DNA of 40,511 nucleotides from JBBPYR01 sp038199755. GTDB lineage: Bacteria; Chloroflexota; Ktedonobacteria; Ktedonobacterales; Ktedonobacteraceae. The stretch is taken from positions 1 to 40,511 of the forward strand of contig JBBPYR010000207.1 in NCBI GenBank assembly GCA_038199755.1. Reading direction: 5' to 3'. The translations under genes were made by a program, and so were the position numbers. The notes beneath the pieces are model-generated. The model was not told where the DNA came from. It ran no database searches and saw only the letters and a program-made list of their open reading frames with translations. This document shows positions 17,468-23,721 of the stretch, in pieces; positions within the stretch are counted from its first letter, which is position 1, and each line of letters begins with the position of its first letter.

Positions 17468-18184
17468 GTGGAAAAGCGTGTACTTGCGCTCCAACATGTG
17501 TGGGATGACCATACGGGGCACTTAGGCGAAATCCTGGAAGAATATCACATTGCCTGCGATATCATCAACGTAGAGGCCGAACCTGTGCCAGACCCAACAT
17601 CTTATGATGCCGTGATTGTCTTTGGTGGCACACAACAGGCATATGATGATGAACGCTACCCCTACTTCGTGCAGGAAAAGCTCATGTTGCGCAAGGCCGT
17701 GAACGAGAACATGCCATTTCTTGGCCTCTGCCTCGGTGGGCAACTGCTCGCAGCCGTGCTTGGTGCGCCTGTGAAGCGACACAATCTCACCGAAATTGGT
17801 TTTTTCGACGTACCACTCACCGAGGCAGGGCAAGCCGATCCGCTTTTTGCAGGTTTACCACCCTATCAAAAAGTTTTTCACTGGCACGAGGATGTCTTTG
17901 ATCTCCCACCGGGAGCCACCTTATTGGCAAGCACTGAGACAACCCCCAACCAAGCATTTCGCTATGGCGAGCATATCTACGGACTTCAATATCATATTGA
18001 ACTCAACGCTGAGATGCTTGACATCTGGCTCCATCACTCCTCACTGCAACCTGATATTATCGATATCCTGGGGAAAGAAAGGTATGAACAACTTGAACGG
18101 GAAAAAGAGCAAGCATTCCCGCTCTACTTCGCTCATTCACGGTTACTTTTTGAGAACTTTTTGCGAATAGCAAAATTGATATAA
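17468..18184 (+). CDS. Class I glutamine amidotransferase (GMP-synthase-like domain)
   Basis: A stand-alone class I glutamine amidotransferase of 238 residues. The triad is complete: Cys88 in GLCLGGQLL, His176 and Glu178 in LQYHIE. FHWHEDVF near residue 140 is typical of the GuaA-like subgroup, often annotated as type 1 glutamine amidotransferase. Such proteins hydrolyse glutamine or act as gamma-glutamyl hydrolases; the acceptor is not known. GTG start with AGGAAAGGA upstream. It probably shares the GH57 transcript, though no functional link is obvious. Confidence 0.88.
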   Translation: MEKRVLALQHVWDDHTGHLGEILEEYHIACDIINVEAEPVPDPTSYDAVIVFGGTQQAYDDERYPYFVQEKLMLRKAVNENMPFLGLCLGGQLLAAVLGAPVKRHNLTEIGFFDVPLTEAGQADPLFAGLPPYQKVFHWHEDVFDLPPGATLLASTETTPNQAFRYGEHIYGLQYHIELNAEMLDIWLHHSSLQPDIIDILGKERYEQLEREKEQAFPLYFAHSRLLFENFLRIAKLI

Positions 18185-18290
18185 GAAAATAGCACGAAAC
18201 ACTTTCCTTTTATTACCTCTTTCTGCTATACTTGCAATCAATTAATCTATTCTATACATTCCGAAATCCGAAAGGCAGCATTCAACGAAG

Positions 18291-19235
18291 ATGCCGCGAC
18301 ACAAAACACATAAACAGAAGCAAAATACAACACAACTCTATTCTTTGAATGGCAACCCATTCGTCTTTGCCAAGTACAGTATTCCTTGTGAGCGTCATCC
18401 CGACCGCAACGAGGATAATGTCCTTGTGGCGGAATATAGTGGCCTCGCGGCAGTCTTTGATGGTGTTGGGGGCAGTGCCGCAGGTCATGTTGCCTCACAG
18501 ACCGCTTCACGAGCGGCTCGTGAGCGTTGGGACGATATCATCACTAGGCTACAACTTGGGCGCAAAAAGCCAACCCTGCTCGATAGTAACACCTCGCCTG
18601 ATCTGTGTGCTGTTCTTGAGCACCTTATTCTTGAGGCCGATCAACAGGTGCGTACTGACGGAGCTAGGCAGGCAGGCACCAATGACCTGGCAACGACGGT
18701 GGCAATGGCGGCAGTTATTCGCCAGCCAGATACCAGAGACTACAAACTCGTGTACGCTCATGTTGGGGATAGTCGCATTTACCTGCTACACGACAACGAA
18801 CCCTTGAGACGCTTAACCAGCGATGATGGTTTGCTGGCCAAACTGATAGAAAACCAGATGCTTGACGACGACGGTGCCTTGCGCATCGATCAGGCGATGA
18901 GTGTCGATGACCTATCAGAGACGGAGTACAACTACTTTCGCCTGCGTGGTGGCATCACCCAGGCCCTCGGTGGTCCGCCGACACCCACTATTCACACCGG
19001 CGAGATTACCGTCGCGGCTGGCGATCGCATTCTCCTCTGCACCGATGGCATCCATGATAACCTTACCGATAAAGAAATTGAAGCTATCATACGCAGTACG
19101 CCTCGCCAAAGCGCAGCCCGCGCCCTTGTAGAACATTCTCTCATTCGCTCACGCCAAGAACGCTACCTCACAGTTCGCGCCAAACCCGACGATATGAGTG
19201 CTGTTGTCATCACTTGCCGTTTTCAATCGCTATAA
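18291..19235 (+). CDS. PP2C-family Ser/Thr protein phosphatase
   Basis: A metal-dependent PPM/PP2C phosphatase of 314 residues. Motifs in order: DRNEDN (residues 38-43) with metal-binding acid, AVFDGVGG (54-61) with Asp57, HVGDSRIYLL (about 160-169), LLCTDGIHDNLTD (about 245-257) and PDDMSAVVI at the C-terminus. A basic Lys/His/Gln-rich tail opens the protein. It is cytoplasmic and would reverse Ser/Thr phosphorylation. No Hanks kinase is adjacent, though a kinase-like protein (34041-35585) and a RIO kinase lie further along. A weak promoter (TTGCAA at 18232) precedes it. Confidence 0.92.
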   Translation: MPRHKTHKQKQNTTQLYSLNGNPFVFAKYSIPCERHPDRNEDNVLVAEYSGLAAVFDGVGGSAAGHVASQTASRAARERWDDIITRLQLGRKKPTLLDSNTSPDLCAVLEHLILEADQQVRTDGARQAGTNDLATTVAMAAVIRQPDTRDYKLVYAHVGDSRIYLLHDNEPLRRLTSDDGLLAKLIENQMLDDDGALRIDQAMSVDDLSETEYNYFRLRGGITQALGGPPTPTIHTGEITVAAGDRILLCTDGIHDNLTDKEIEAIIRSTPRQSAARALVEHSLIRSRQERYLTVRAKPDDMSAVVITCRFQSL

Positions 19236-19250
19236 ACCCAATTGAACGCC

Positions 19251-19565
19251 CGTAGGGGCCAGATTTATCGCGCCCAATATGCATCAACCTAAGAATTAAT
19301 GAGGTGAAGGCTCGCCCGTTTCCGTAGGGGCGGGAGAGGACGATGTGGGGAGGGGTGGACCCTCTGGGTCGCCCGTGCCGGGGGAACATTCCCTTTCGGG
19401 CGCGTTTTCCCTCCCCACCCCGCCTCGTCCGCCACCCCCGCCCCTACGAAAACCTGAGCCGTTCGCTTCGGTTGATGCGTATTGGGCCAGATTTATCGCG
19501 CCCTGTACCCGTTGTGGAGCGTTTCGCCAACAAATACGAGGGGCGCGATAAATCTGGCCCCTACG
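19251..19565. repeat. Composite element with 25-bp perfect terminal inverted repeats
   Basis: The ends, 19251-19275 and 19541-19565, are perfect 25-bp inverted repeats beginning CGTAGGGGCCAGATTTATCG. A second copy of the left end in direct orientation lies at 19484-19503, so 19484-19560 is itself a complete short palindrome with 20-bp arms and a 37-base core. The inner part (19323-19448) is a different GC-rich palindrome with GTAGGGGCGGG ends. CCCAATATGCATCAAC at 19273-19288 is mirrored near 19471-19486. Confidence 0.85.
19323..19448. repeat. GC-rich palindrome nested inside the 19251-19565 element
   Basis: Ends are CGTAGGGGCGGG (19323) and CCCGCCCCTACG (19448). The left half resembles 23388-23440 over about 50 bases, including GGGTCGCCCGT, so this is a second repeat family that has landed within the first. 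Confidence 0.75.
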
Positions 19566-19693
19566 GTTCCTCCAAAAGTACTACATCATTCCCATATGTG
19601 CAAATCATCCAATGCAATGTGTTACTCTGATATGAGTTACATTTTTGTCGTATTGGTCGTGAAGAGAACGTAGTGCTTGAAAGGAGAAGAGTT

Positions 19694-20449
19694 TTGCGTA
19701 TGTTTGCGGGTAGAACACTCTGCTATGCGCTTGGATTGCTCATAGTAGTATTACTAAGCGCGTGCGGAACACAAATACAGGGACAAGTGGTACCGTCCAA
19801 ATCTATCAATAGCGATGGCATCGGACAGGCTGCAAAAACCGGACCGCAAATCGTCATTCCTCGCCAGATCGCTACAATCACACCAACGGCAACCGCCAAG
19901 CCACAACCGACAGCAACACCCATCCCACAAAAAACCACCACCACCAACCCGCCACCCGTACAAGCGGCACCAACGAACATCCCTGGCAGCGGCTCTGGGG
20001 TAGCTCCCTATGGACAACCACCAGCTATGACCGCCGAAGAAATACAGCTCACCCAACAATTATTTGCCCTCATCAACAGTGACAGGGCAGCACGCGGTCT
20101 CTACCCTTTCACCTGGAACGCAACCCTGGCTGGTGGCGCGCGCCTCCATAGCTGGAACATGACCCACTGCGGCTTCAGTCACACCTGCCCCGACGGTAAA
20201 GACCAGTGTGTGCGCATCGCCAACGAGGGCTTCGCGGGCTACACCGACTGCGGCGAAAACATTGCAGAGGCGGGTCCCTATCCCACACCTTGGGGCGGCG
20301 TCTACAACATCCAGGAAAGCATGATGCACGAGGGAGCCAACGGCTGGCACTTCATTCACCTCACCAGCACCACCCTCCACCGCGTCGGCGTCGGCGTCTT
20401 CGTAGACTCCAACGGCTGGGTCTGGTTTACCGAAGATATGGTTAGCTAG
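19694..20449 (+). CDS. CAP-domain (SCP/PR-1) lipoprotein
   Basis: An exported lipoprotein of about 251 residues. A TTG start at 19694 fits AAGGAG at 19681-19686; an ATG two codons later is an alternative. The signal ends in the lipobox LLSAC with lipidated Cys24. A Thr/Pro/Gln-rich linker (about 55-105) leads to a CAP domain (about 120-250) with FALINSDRAARGL, ARLHSWNMTHCGFSH, CGENIAEAG, HEGANGWHFIHLTS and VGVGVF. The conserved His and Glu cluster is present. Four closely spaced cysteines may form disulfides. CAP proteins bind lipids or act at the cell wall; the role here is unknown. Confidence 0.9.
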   Translation: MRMFAGRTLCYALGLLIVVLLSACGTQIQGQVVPSKSINSDGIGQAAKTGPQIVIPRQIATITPTATAKPQPTATPIPQKTTTTNPPPVQAAPTNIPGSGSGVAPYGQPPAMTAEEIQLTQQLFALINSDRAARGLYPFTWNATLAGGARLHSWNMTHCGFSHTCPDGKDQCVRIANEGFAGYTDCGENIAEAGPYPTPWGGVYNIQESMMHEGANGWHFIHLTSTTLHRVGVGVFVDSNGWVWFTEDMVS

Positions 20450-20530
20450 AAACCACATTCCGTTTGTCTTCAGAGCCCAGCAGGAGCTCTCGGCCCACGA
20501 GATGCACAGCGAGATAACCACAAGCAAAGA

Positions 20531-20586
20531 AGAAAGAAAAAAATACCGATTGAGGCGGAAACGAACTGGTCTCCGCCTCAATCGGT
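20531..20586 (-). terminator. Rho-independent terminator of the XRE/DinB-remnant transcript
   Basis: A 15-bp perfect stem (20545-20559 with 20572-20586, 12-base loop) is followed on the minus strand by A and then seven T. It stands 18 bases after the stop codon of the DinB remnant, so it was probably the terminator of the original dinB-like gene and now serves the XRE gene. Confidence 0.85.
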
Positions 20587-20603
20587 GATACCTGTACAAT
20601 TGC

Positions 20604-20786
20604 TTACAGGTCGATGGCAGCCAGATCGTGCATACCGAGAGTGAACGAGATCTCACCACCATGATGCAGATCATGTTCAATCAGATGCCAAATGACCCAT
20701 TGACGCGTCAAGGCTTTTTCCTCGCCATTCTCATCGGTATCATAGAAAATCTCCTCCAGGTCGGCAATATTCCAACGAAGAGGGCA
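20604..20786 (-). pseudogene. C-terminal remnant of a DinB-family gene
   Basis: Sixty codons followed by TAA read as the end of a DinB/DUF664-type four-helix protein: LTRQWVIWHLIEHDLHHGGE, then FTLGMHDLAAIDL. The HxxxH-type histidines of the last metal-binding helix are kept (EHDLHHGG). No start codon or ribosome site precedes it and the first two thirds of the usual protein (about 160 residues) are absent. It continues directly and in the same frame from the TGA of the XRE gene, so a single codon separates the two. Confidence 0.8.
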
Positions 20787-21050
20787 TCAACTTTTCTCTC
20801 GTGCCGAATAGGTTTCGGGATCTTCCGCAACCTTTTTGGGTTCCTTCTCCATTGGCACATCCTCGATCAATTCGGTCACGGGAACACCGAGCACTTCGGC
20901 AAGCTTATCCAATGTGTTTAATGACGCGTTGTGGCGCGGATCATGCCAGATCGACTGAATAGTCTTGAGATTGATGTCGGCGGCCCGCTGCAATTTGGCC
21001 ATGGTGAAACCTTTGGCCTGGGCGACCTCTTTTACGCGCAAGCGTCTCAT
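20787..21050 (-). CDS. Small XRE-family transcriptional regulator
   Basis: A DNA-binding protein of 87 residues. The Cro/C1-type helix-turn-helix covers about residues 7-62 (VAQAKGFTMAKLQRAADINL, then a recognition segment and LDKLAEVLGVPVTELIED). The charged tail after residue 65 has no domain. AAGGAG precedes the ATG. It is divergent from two small genes across about 140 bases and could regulate them or itself. Its TGA leads in frame into the DinB remnant. A minus-strand TATGAT box (about 21090) is a candidate -10. Confidence 0.85.
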   Translation of the reverse strand: MRRLRVKEVAQAKGFTMAKLQRAADINLKTIQSIWHDPRHNASLNTLDKLAEVLGVPVTELIEDVPMEKEPKKVAEDPETYSAREKS

Positions 21051-21105
21051 AATGCTCCTTTTCTTTCACTTCTCGCTCCACTTCCATCATACTCGACTTA
21101 CCCAC

Positions 21106-21134
21106 TTGACACAATCCCTTTGTAATGGTATGTA
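21106..21134 (+). promoter_or_regulatory. Candidate promoter of the small gene pair
   Basis: A perfect TTGACA at 21106-21111, 17 bases, then TATGTA at 21129-21134. It lies between the divergent XRE gene and the first small gene, so the XRE protein could bind here. Confidence 0.45.
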
Positions 21135-21192
21135 TTACAGCGGTATCCATTTTGAAGGGCATTTTGAATACAGAGTGAAAGGCAGATGGATT

Positions 21193-21405
21193 ATGAGCGA
21201 GATCGCCGAACTGCGCAGACAGATCGAACTGGAATGTGAGGCCATGCGGCTGGCCCTTTCCGGCTACGCCACCGTCGCATCTCACGAGGTTATAGAGCAG
21301 AAGTATAACGCGTTGGGTGAGCATCAGGAGGCACTTGGCAAGCTCGTCGGGCTAGAAGAAGCCAATCGTATTGTCGTCGAGTCCTACATAAAGACGGTCG
21401 GGTAA
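21193..21405 (+). CDS. Small helical protein of unknown function
   Basis: Seventy residues starting MSEIAELRRQIELECEAMR, predicted as two long helices rich in Glu, Ala and Leu, likely a coiled coil. No known domain is recognised. The start is the ATG that begins this helical sequence; the ribosome site (GAAAGG) is weak. A second small gene follows within 30 bases. The two probably form a unit divergent from the XRE regulator. Confidence 0.6.
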   Translation: MSEIAELRRQIELECEAMRLALSGYATVASHEVIEQKYNALGEHQEALGKLVGLEEANRIVVESYIKTVG

Positions 21406-21432
21406 ATGCCTTACATCAGTGGAGAGGGGAAA

Positions 21433-21654
21433 ATGACCCTGAGAGATATTGAGAGGAAGCACCGCCTCAGCCCACTCGCTGTCGCTGCCATCGCTGGTGT
21501 TGAGCCGAGCCTGGTGTATTGGATGGAACAGGGAGGCACCCTTGCCCGCAAGGATGTCGAGCTGATTCTAGGCAGGCTCTCCGAGGTCACGGGCCAGCAG
21601 TACACCTCGGAGACCGTCGGCGGCTATTGGCTACTACCAGAAGAGAGTCGCTGA
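21433..21654 (+). CDS. Small helix-turn-helix protein
   Basis: Seventy-three residues. The segment LRDIERKHRLSPLAVAAIAG then LVYWMEQGG resembles a XRE-type helix-turn-helix (about residues 3-50) with LGRLSEVTG as the last helix. I place the start at 21433 because GGAGAGG lies just upstream; an ATG directly after the previous stop (21406) would add nine residues. It follows the 70-residue helical protein and may be its DNA-binding partner. Confidence 0.6.
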   Translation: MTLRDIERKHRLSPLAVAAIAGVEPSLVYWMEQGGTLARKDVELILGRLSEVTGQQYTSETVGGYWLLPEESR

Positions 21655-21896
21655 ATCACGTATCACCTCTTTCAGTCCGCTGCCGATTTCCCCTTTCGTG
21701 TAGGCCGACAAGAACAGAAGGAAGCGACCCACAAAAATCACCGTGTTCTATCAGGCGTAGACAGGCAACTGGTCCTGGTCAGCTCGATTTATCTTGGGGT
21801 AGAATGTACGGGTGTGTTGCTAGGATACATACTCCTTGCTAACCCGCTAGGGCTTTTCCGCAAGGATCTCAATTAACTTTAATTCCAGGAGAAAAC

Positions 21897-22832
21897 ATGC
21901 GTCTAGGATTGCAAATAGGGATAACGAAAACACAACACCAATCCATCAGCGAATCGCTTATCCGCATAGCCGAGCTTGCCGATCAGGCAGGTTTTGCTAC
22001 GCTGGTAGTGCCAGATCACTTTTCACTCCGGCCAGAGAGTACCACGTGGCTCAGAAGAGATGAACGCACCATTACGTCAGCCGTCACCGATTTCTATGAG
22101 GCATGGAGTGTGCTGGCCTTCATCGCGGCTCGCACCAAACATATCAGGCTCAGTACTTTGGTCTCGGGCATCACCATGCGCTACCCGGCAGTCCTGGTGA
22201 AAACAGCGGACACACTGGACGCACTCTCGAACGGTCGTGCATATTTAGGAGTAGGCGCGAGTCCTGATTTTGGGGCTGACGAGCACAGCAGAATGGGCCT
22301 ACCATTTCCACCCGCGGGTGAGCGAGTTGCCCGTTTAGAAGAAATTCTCCAGATGGCCCATCAGCTCTGGTCAGGCGAGGATAAACCCTTTGAGGGCACC
22401 TACTACCAACTTTCAAGCACCATTGGTACTCCATTGTTCCTTCAGCAGCCACACCCGCCCATTTTGATTGCGGGCAACGGCAACAAGATGCTGCGCCTGA
22501 TGGCCAAGTACGCTGACGCCATAAGCATAGGTTTTGGCCGCGACCTTGAGGACCTGCGAACGAAACTAGAGGTTCTGCGTGGGCATTGCCAGACCCTAAA
22601 CCGTCCTTACGAGCAGATCGAGAAAACCACGCTCTTTATGGCTCCCATTATTCAGAACAGCCAGCTAGATTCAGCGTCCCTTGACTATATCAGAGCCTTG
22701 GCCGAACTTGGTGTTGACGAAGTTATGGTGCGCGCACCCGCTAATCTGGCGGATTTCGATCTACTCGCCACAGAATTGGTCCCTATCGTGAAAAAAATCC
22801 CTGTCGCTGGACGCACAAGAACAAGGGAATAG
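21897..22832 (+). CDS. LLM-class F420-dependent oxidoreductase
   Basis: A luciferase-like TIM-barrel protein of 311 residues. It starts MRLGLQIGI with AELADQAGFATLVVPDHF, and carries VLAFIAARTKHIRLSTLVSG, GRAYLGVGAS and HPPILIAGNG, the pattern of F420-dependent LLM oxidoreductases (TIGR03560-like subgroup in style). Such enzymes move hydride between F420H2 (or FMN) and small organic substrates. AGGAG precedes the ATG. The gene for a small membrane protein follows after 94 bases. Cofactor choice cannot be fixed from sequence alone. Confidence 0.88.
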   Translation: MRLGLQIGITKTQHQSISESLIRIAELADQAGFATLVVPDHFSLRPESTTWLRRDERTITSAVTDFYEAWSVLAFIAARTKHIRLSTLVSGITMRYPAVLVKTADTLDALSNGRAYLGVGASPDFGADEHSRMGLPFPPAGERVARLEEILQMAHQLWSGEDKPFEGTYYQLSSTIGTPLFLQQPHPPILIAGNGNKMLRLMAKYADAISIGFGRDLEDLRTKLEVLRGHCQTLNRPYEQIEKTTLFMAPIIQNSQLDSASLDYIRALAELGVDEVMVRAPANLADFDLLATELVPIVKKIPVAGRTRTRE

Positions 22833-22926
22833 AGATCGATAGACCATCCTGCTCTCCCTTCCTATGCATTGCCATATCGAGCAAGAATGGCTTATATATC
22901 GCACGTTTTGAAAGGAAGCATGTAAT

Positions 22927-23391
22927 ATGTCGTTAAGCGATCTGGCAAGCATTGCCATTGTTGTTCAAGGCATTCTCTTCATCGTCTCCATTGGCCTGGT
23001 CTGGTACCAACTGCGGGAGAACACCGCGCTAGTCAGGGCAGGCAACACCCAAAAGCTAGTGGAATTATCCACCCCATTCTACCTCCAACTCGCCCAAGAT
23101 CGCGCATTGACAGAGCTTTGGCAGCAAGGAACCCATCACGTTAAAGAGCTGGACGAGGTTGATAGAGAACGCTACTTCAGTTTATTGACATGGTGGTTAA
23201 TGCTGCACGAGAACATCTACCACCAATGGCGCAAAAAGCTGATAGACGAGGACACCTACAACTCTTGGACAATCGATCTCGAATATTTCGCACGACGGCA
23301 ACAACTCGGAACGCATTGGGACCGCCTCCAAACCTATTTTGAAGCCTCATTTGCCCAGCACATCACAACAATCATCGCTCGCTCACAGTAG
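22927..23391 (+). CDS. Small single-pass membrane protein, function unknown
   Basis: A protein of 154 residues with one N-terminal hydrophobic segment (about residues 8-27) and a soluble helical part rich in Trp and Tyr (LLTWWLMLHENIYHQW). No known domain is recognised; similar proteins of about 150 residues with one membrane anchor and an unclassified helical tail are common in soil bacteria. AAAGGAAG precedes the ATG. Its TAG stop lies within the GTAGGGG terminus of a repeat that starts at 23388. Confidence 0.7.
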   Translation: MSLSDLASIAIVVQGILFIVSIGLVWYQLRENTALVRAGNTQKLVELSTPFYLQLAQDRALTELWQQGTHHVKELDEVDRERYFSLLTWWLMLHENIYHQWRKKLIDEDTYNSWTIDLEYFARRQQLGTHWDRLQTYFEASFAQHITTIIARSQ

Positions 23392-23589
23392 GGGCGGGAG
23401 CGGACGACGTGGCAGGGCGAGGACCCTTGGGTCGCCCGTCGCCAGGGATACCGAATCCGTTGAATGCAGGCCTGTAGAGGCGAGATGTACCGCGCCCATT
23501 GCCCTGAGACTACCGCATGCAACCATCATGATGCCCTATTGAGTGCGATGCGCCAACGGGTACGAGGGTGCGATACATCTCACCCCTAC
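23388..23589. repeat. Composite repeat after the small membrane protein gene
   Basis: The left part (23388 to about 23450) is half of the GC-rich family seen at 19323-19448. The right part, 23474-23589, is a palindrome whose arms (23474-23497 and 23566-23589) match at 20 of 24 positions with only transition differences, and whose core has CGCCAAC followed by GGGTACGAGGG, as in the other short palindromes. Confidence 0.75.
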
Positions 23590-23721
23590 GGGGGGGTGCA
23601 GCACGCTTCGCTGCTGCTTTTGGCCATGACCACAATCAACACAGCGGTAACAAGTGTAACAAGTGTAACATCTGTAACATCTGTAACAAACATCCCATCA
23701 AGGCAACATTGTGTAGGGGAA
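23392..23721. other. Convergent gap with repeats and a 9-bp tandem array
   Basis: No coding region is supported. The gap holds the composite repeat (23388-23589), a small hairpin (23598-23617, GCAGCA/TGCTGC followed by TTTT, a weak rightward terminator) and the tandem repeat at 23646-23690. Confidence 0.6.
23646..23690. repeat. Five tandem 9-bp units of the TGTAACA type
   Basis: Units: GGTAACAAG, TGTAACAAG, TGTAACATC twice, TGTAACAAA. It lies just past the 3' end of the leftward sensor kinase. Unit length fits neither a CRISPR nor a coding repeat. Confidence 0.9.

Larger units (their letters stand above)
19236..19693. other. Repeat-filled gap between PP2C and the CAP lipoprotein
   Basis: No coding region is supported. 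Nearly the whole gap (19251-19565) is nested palindromic repeat, described separately. The remaining 130 bases before the CAP gene are AT-rich and may hold its promoter, though I see no clear boxes. Confidence 0.65.

Noticed and set aside
20060..20680. A long leftward open frame opposite the CAP lipoprotein gene
   Set aside because: It is the antisense shadow of the GC-biased CAP coding sequence; no ribosome site or domain.
20787..20789. TGA between XRE and DinB read as selenocysteine
   Set aside because: No SECIS-like hairpin is evident after it, the DinB part lacks its N-terminal two thirds, and simple gene decay explains the layout.
23646..23690. CRISPR array
   Set aside because: Nine-base units without spacers; no cas genes in the window.
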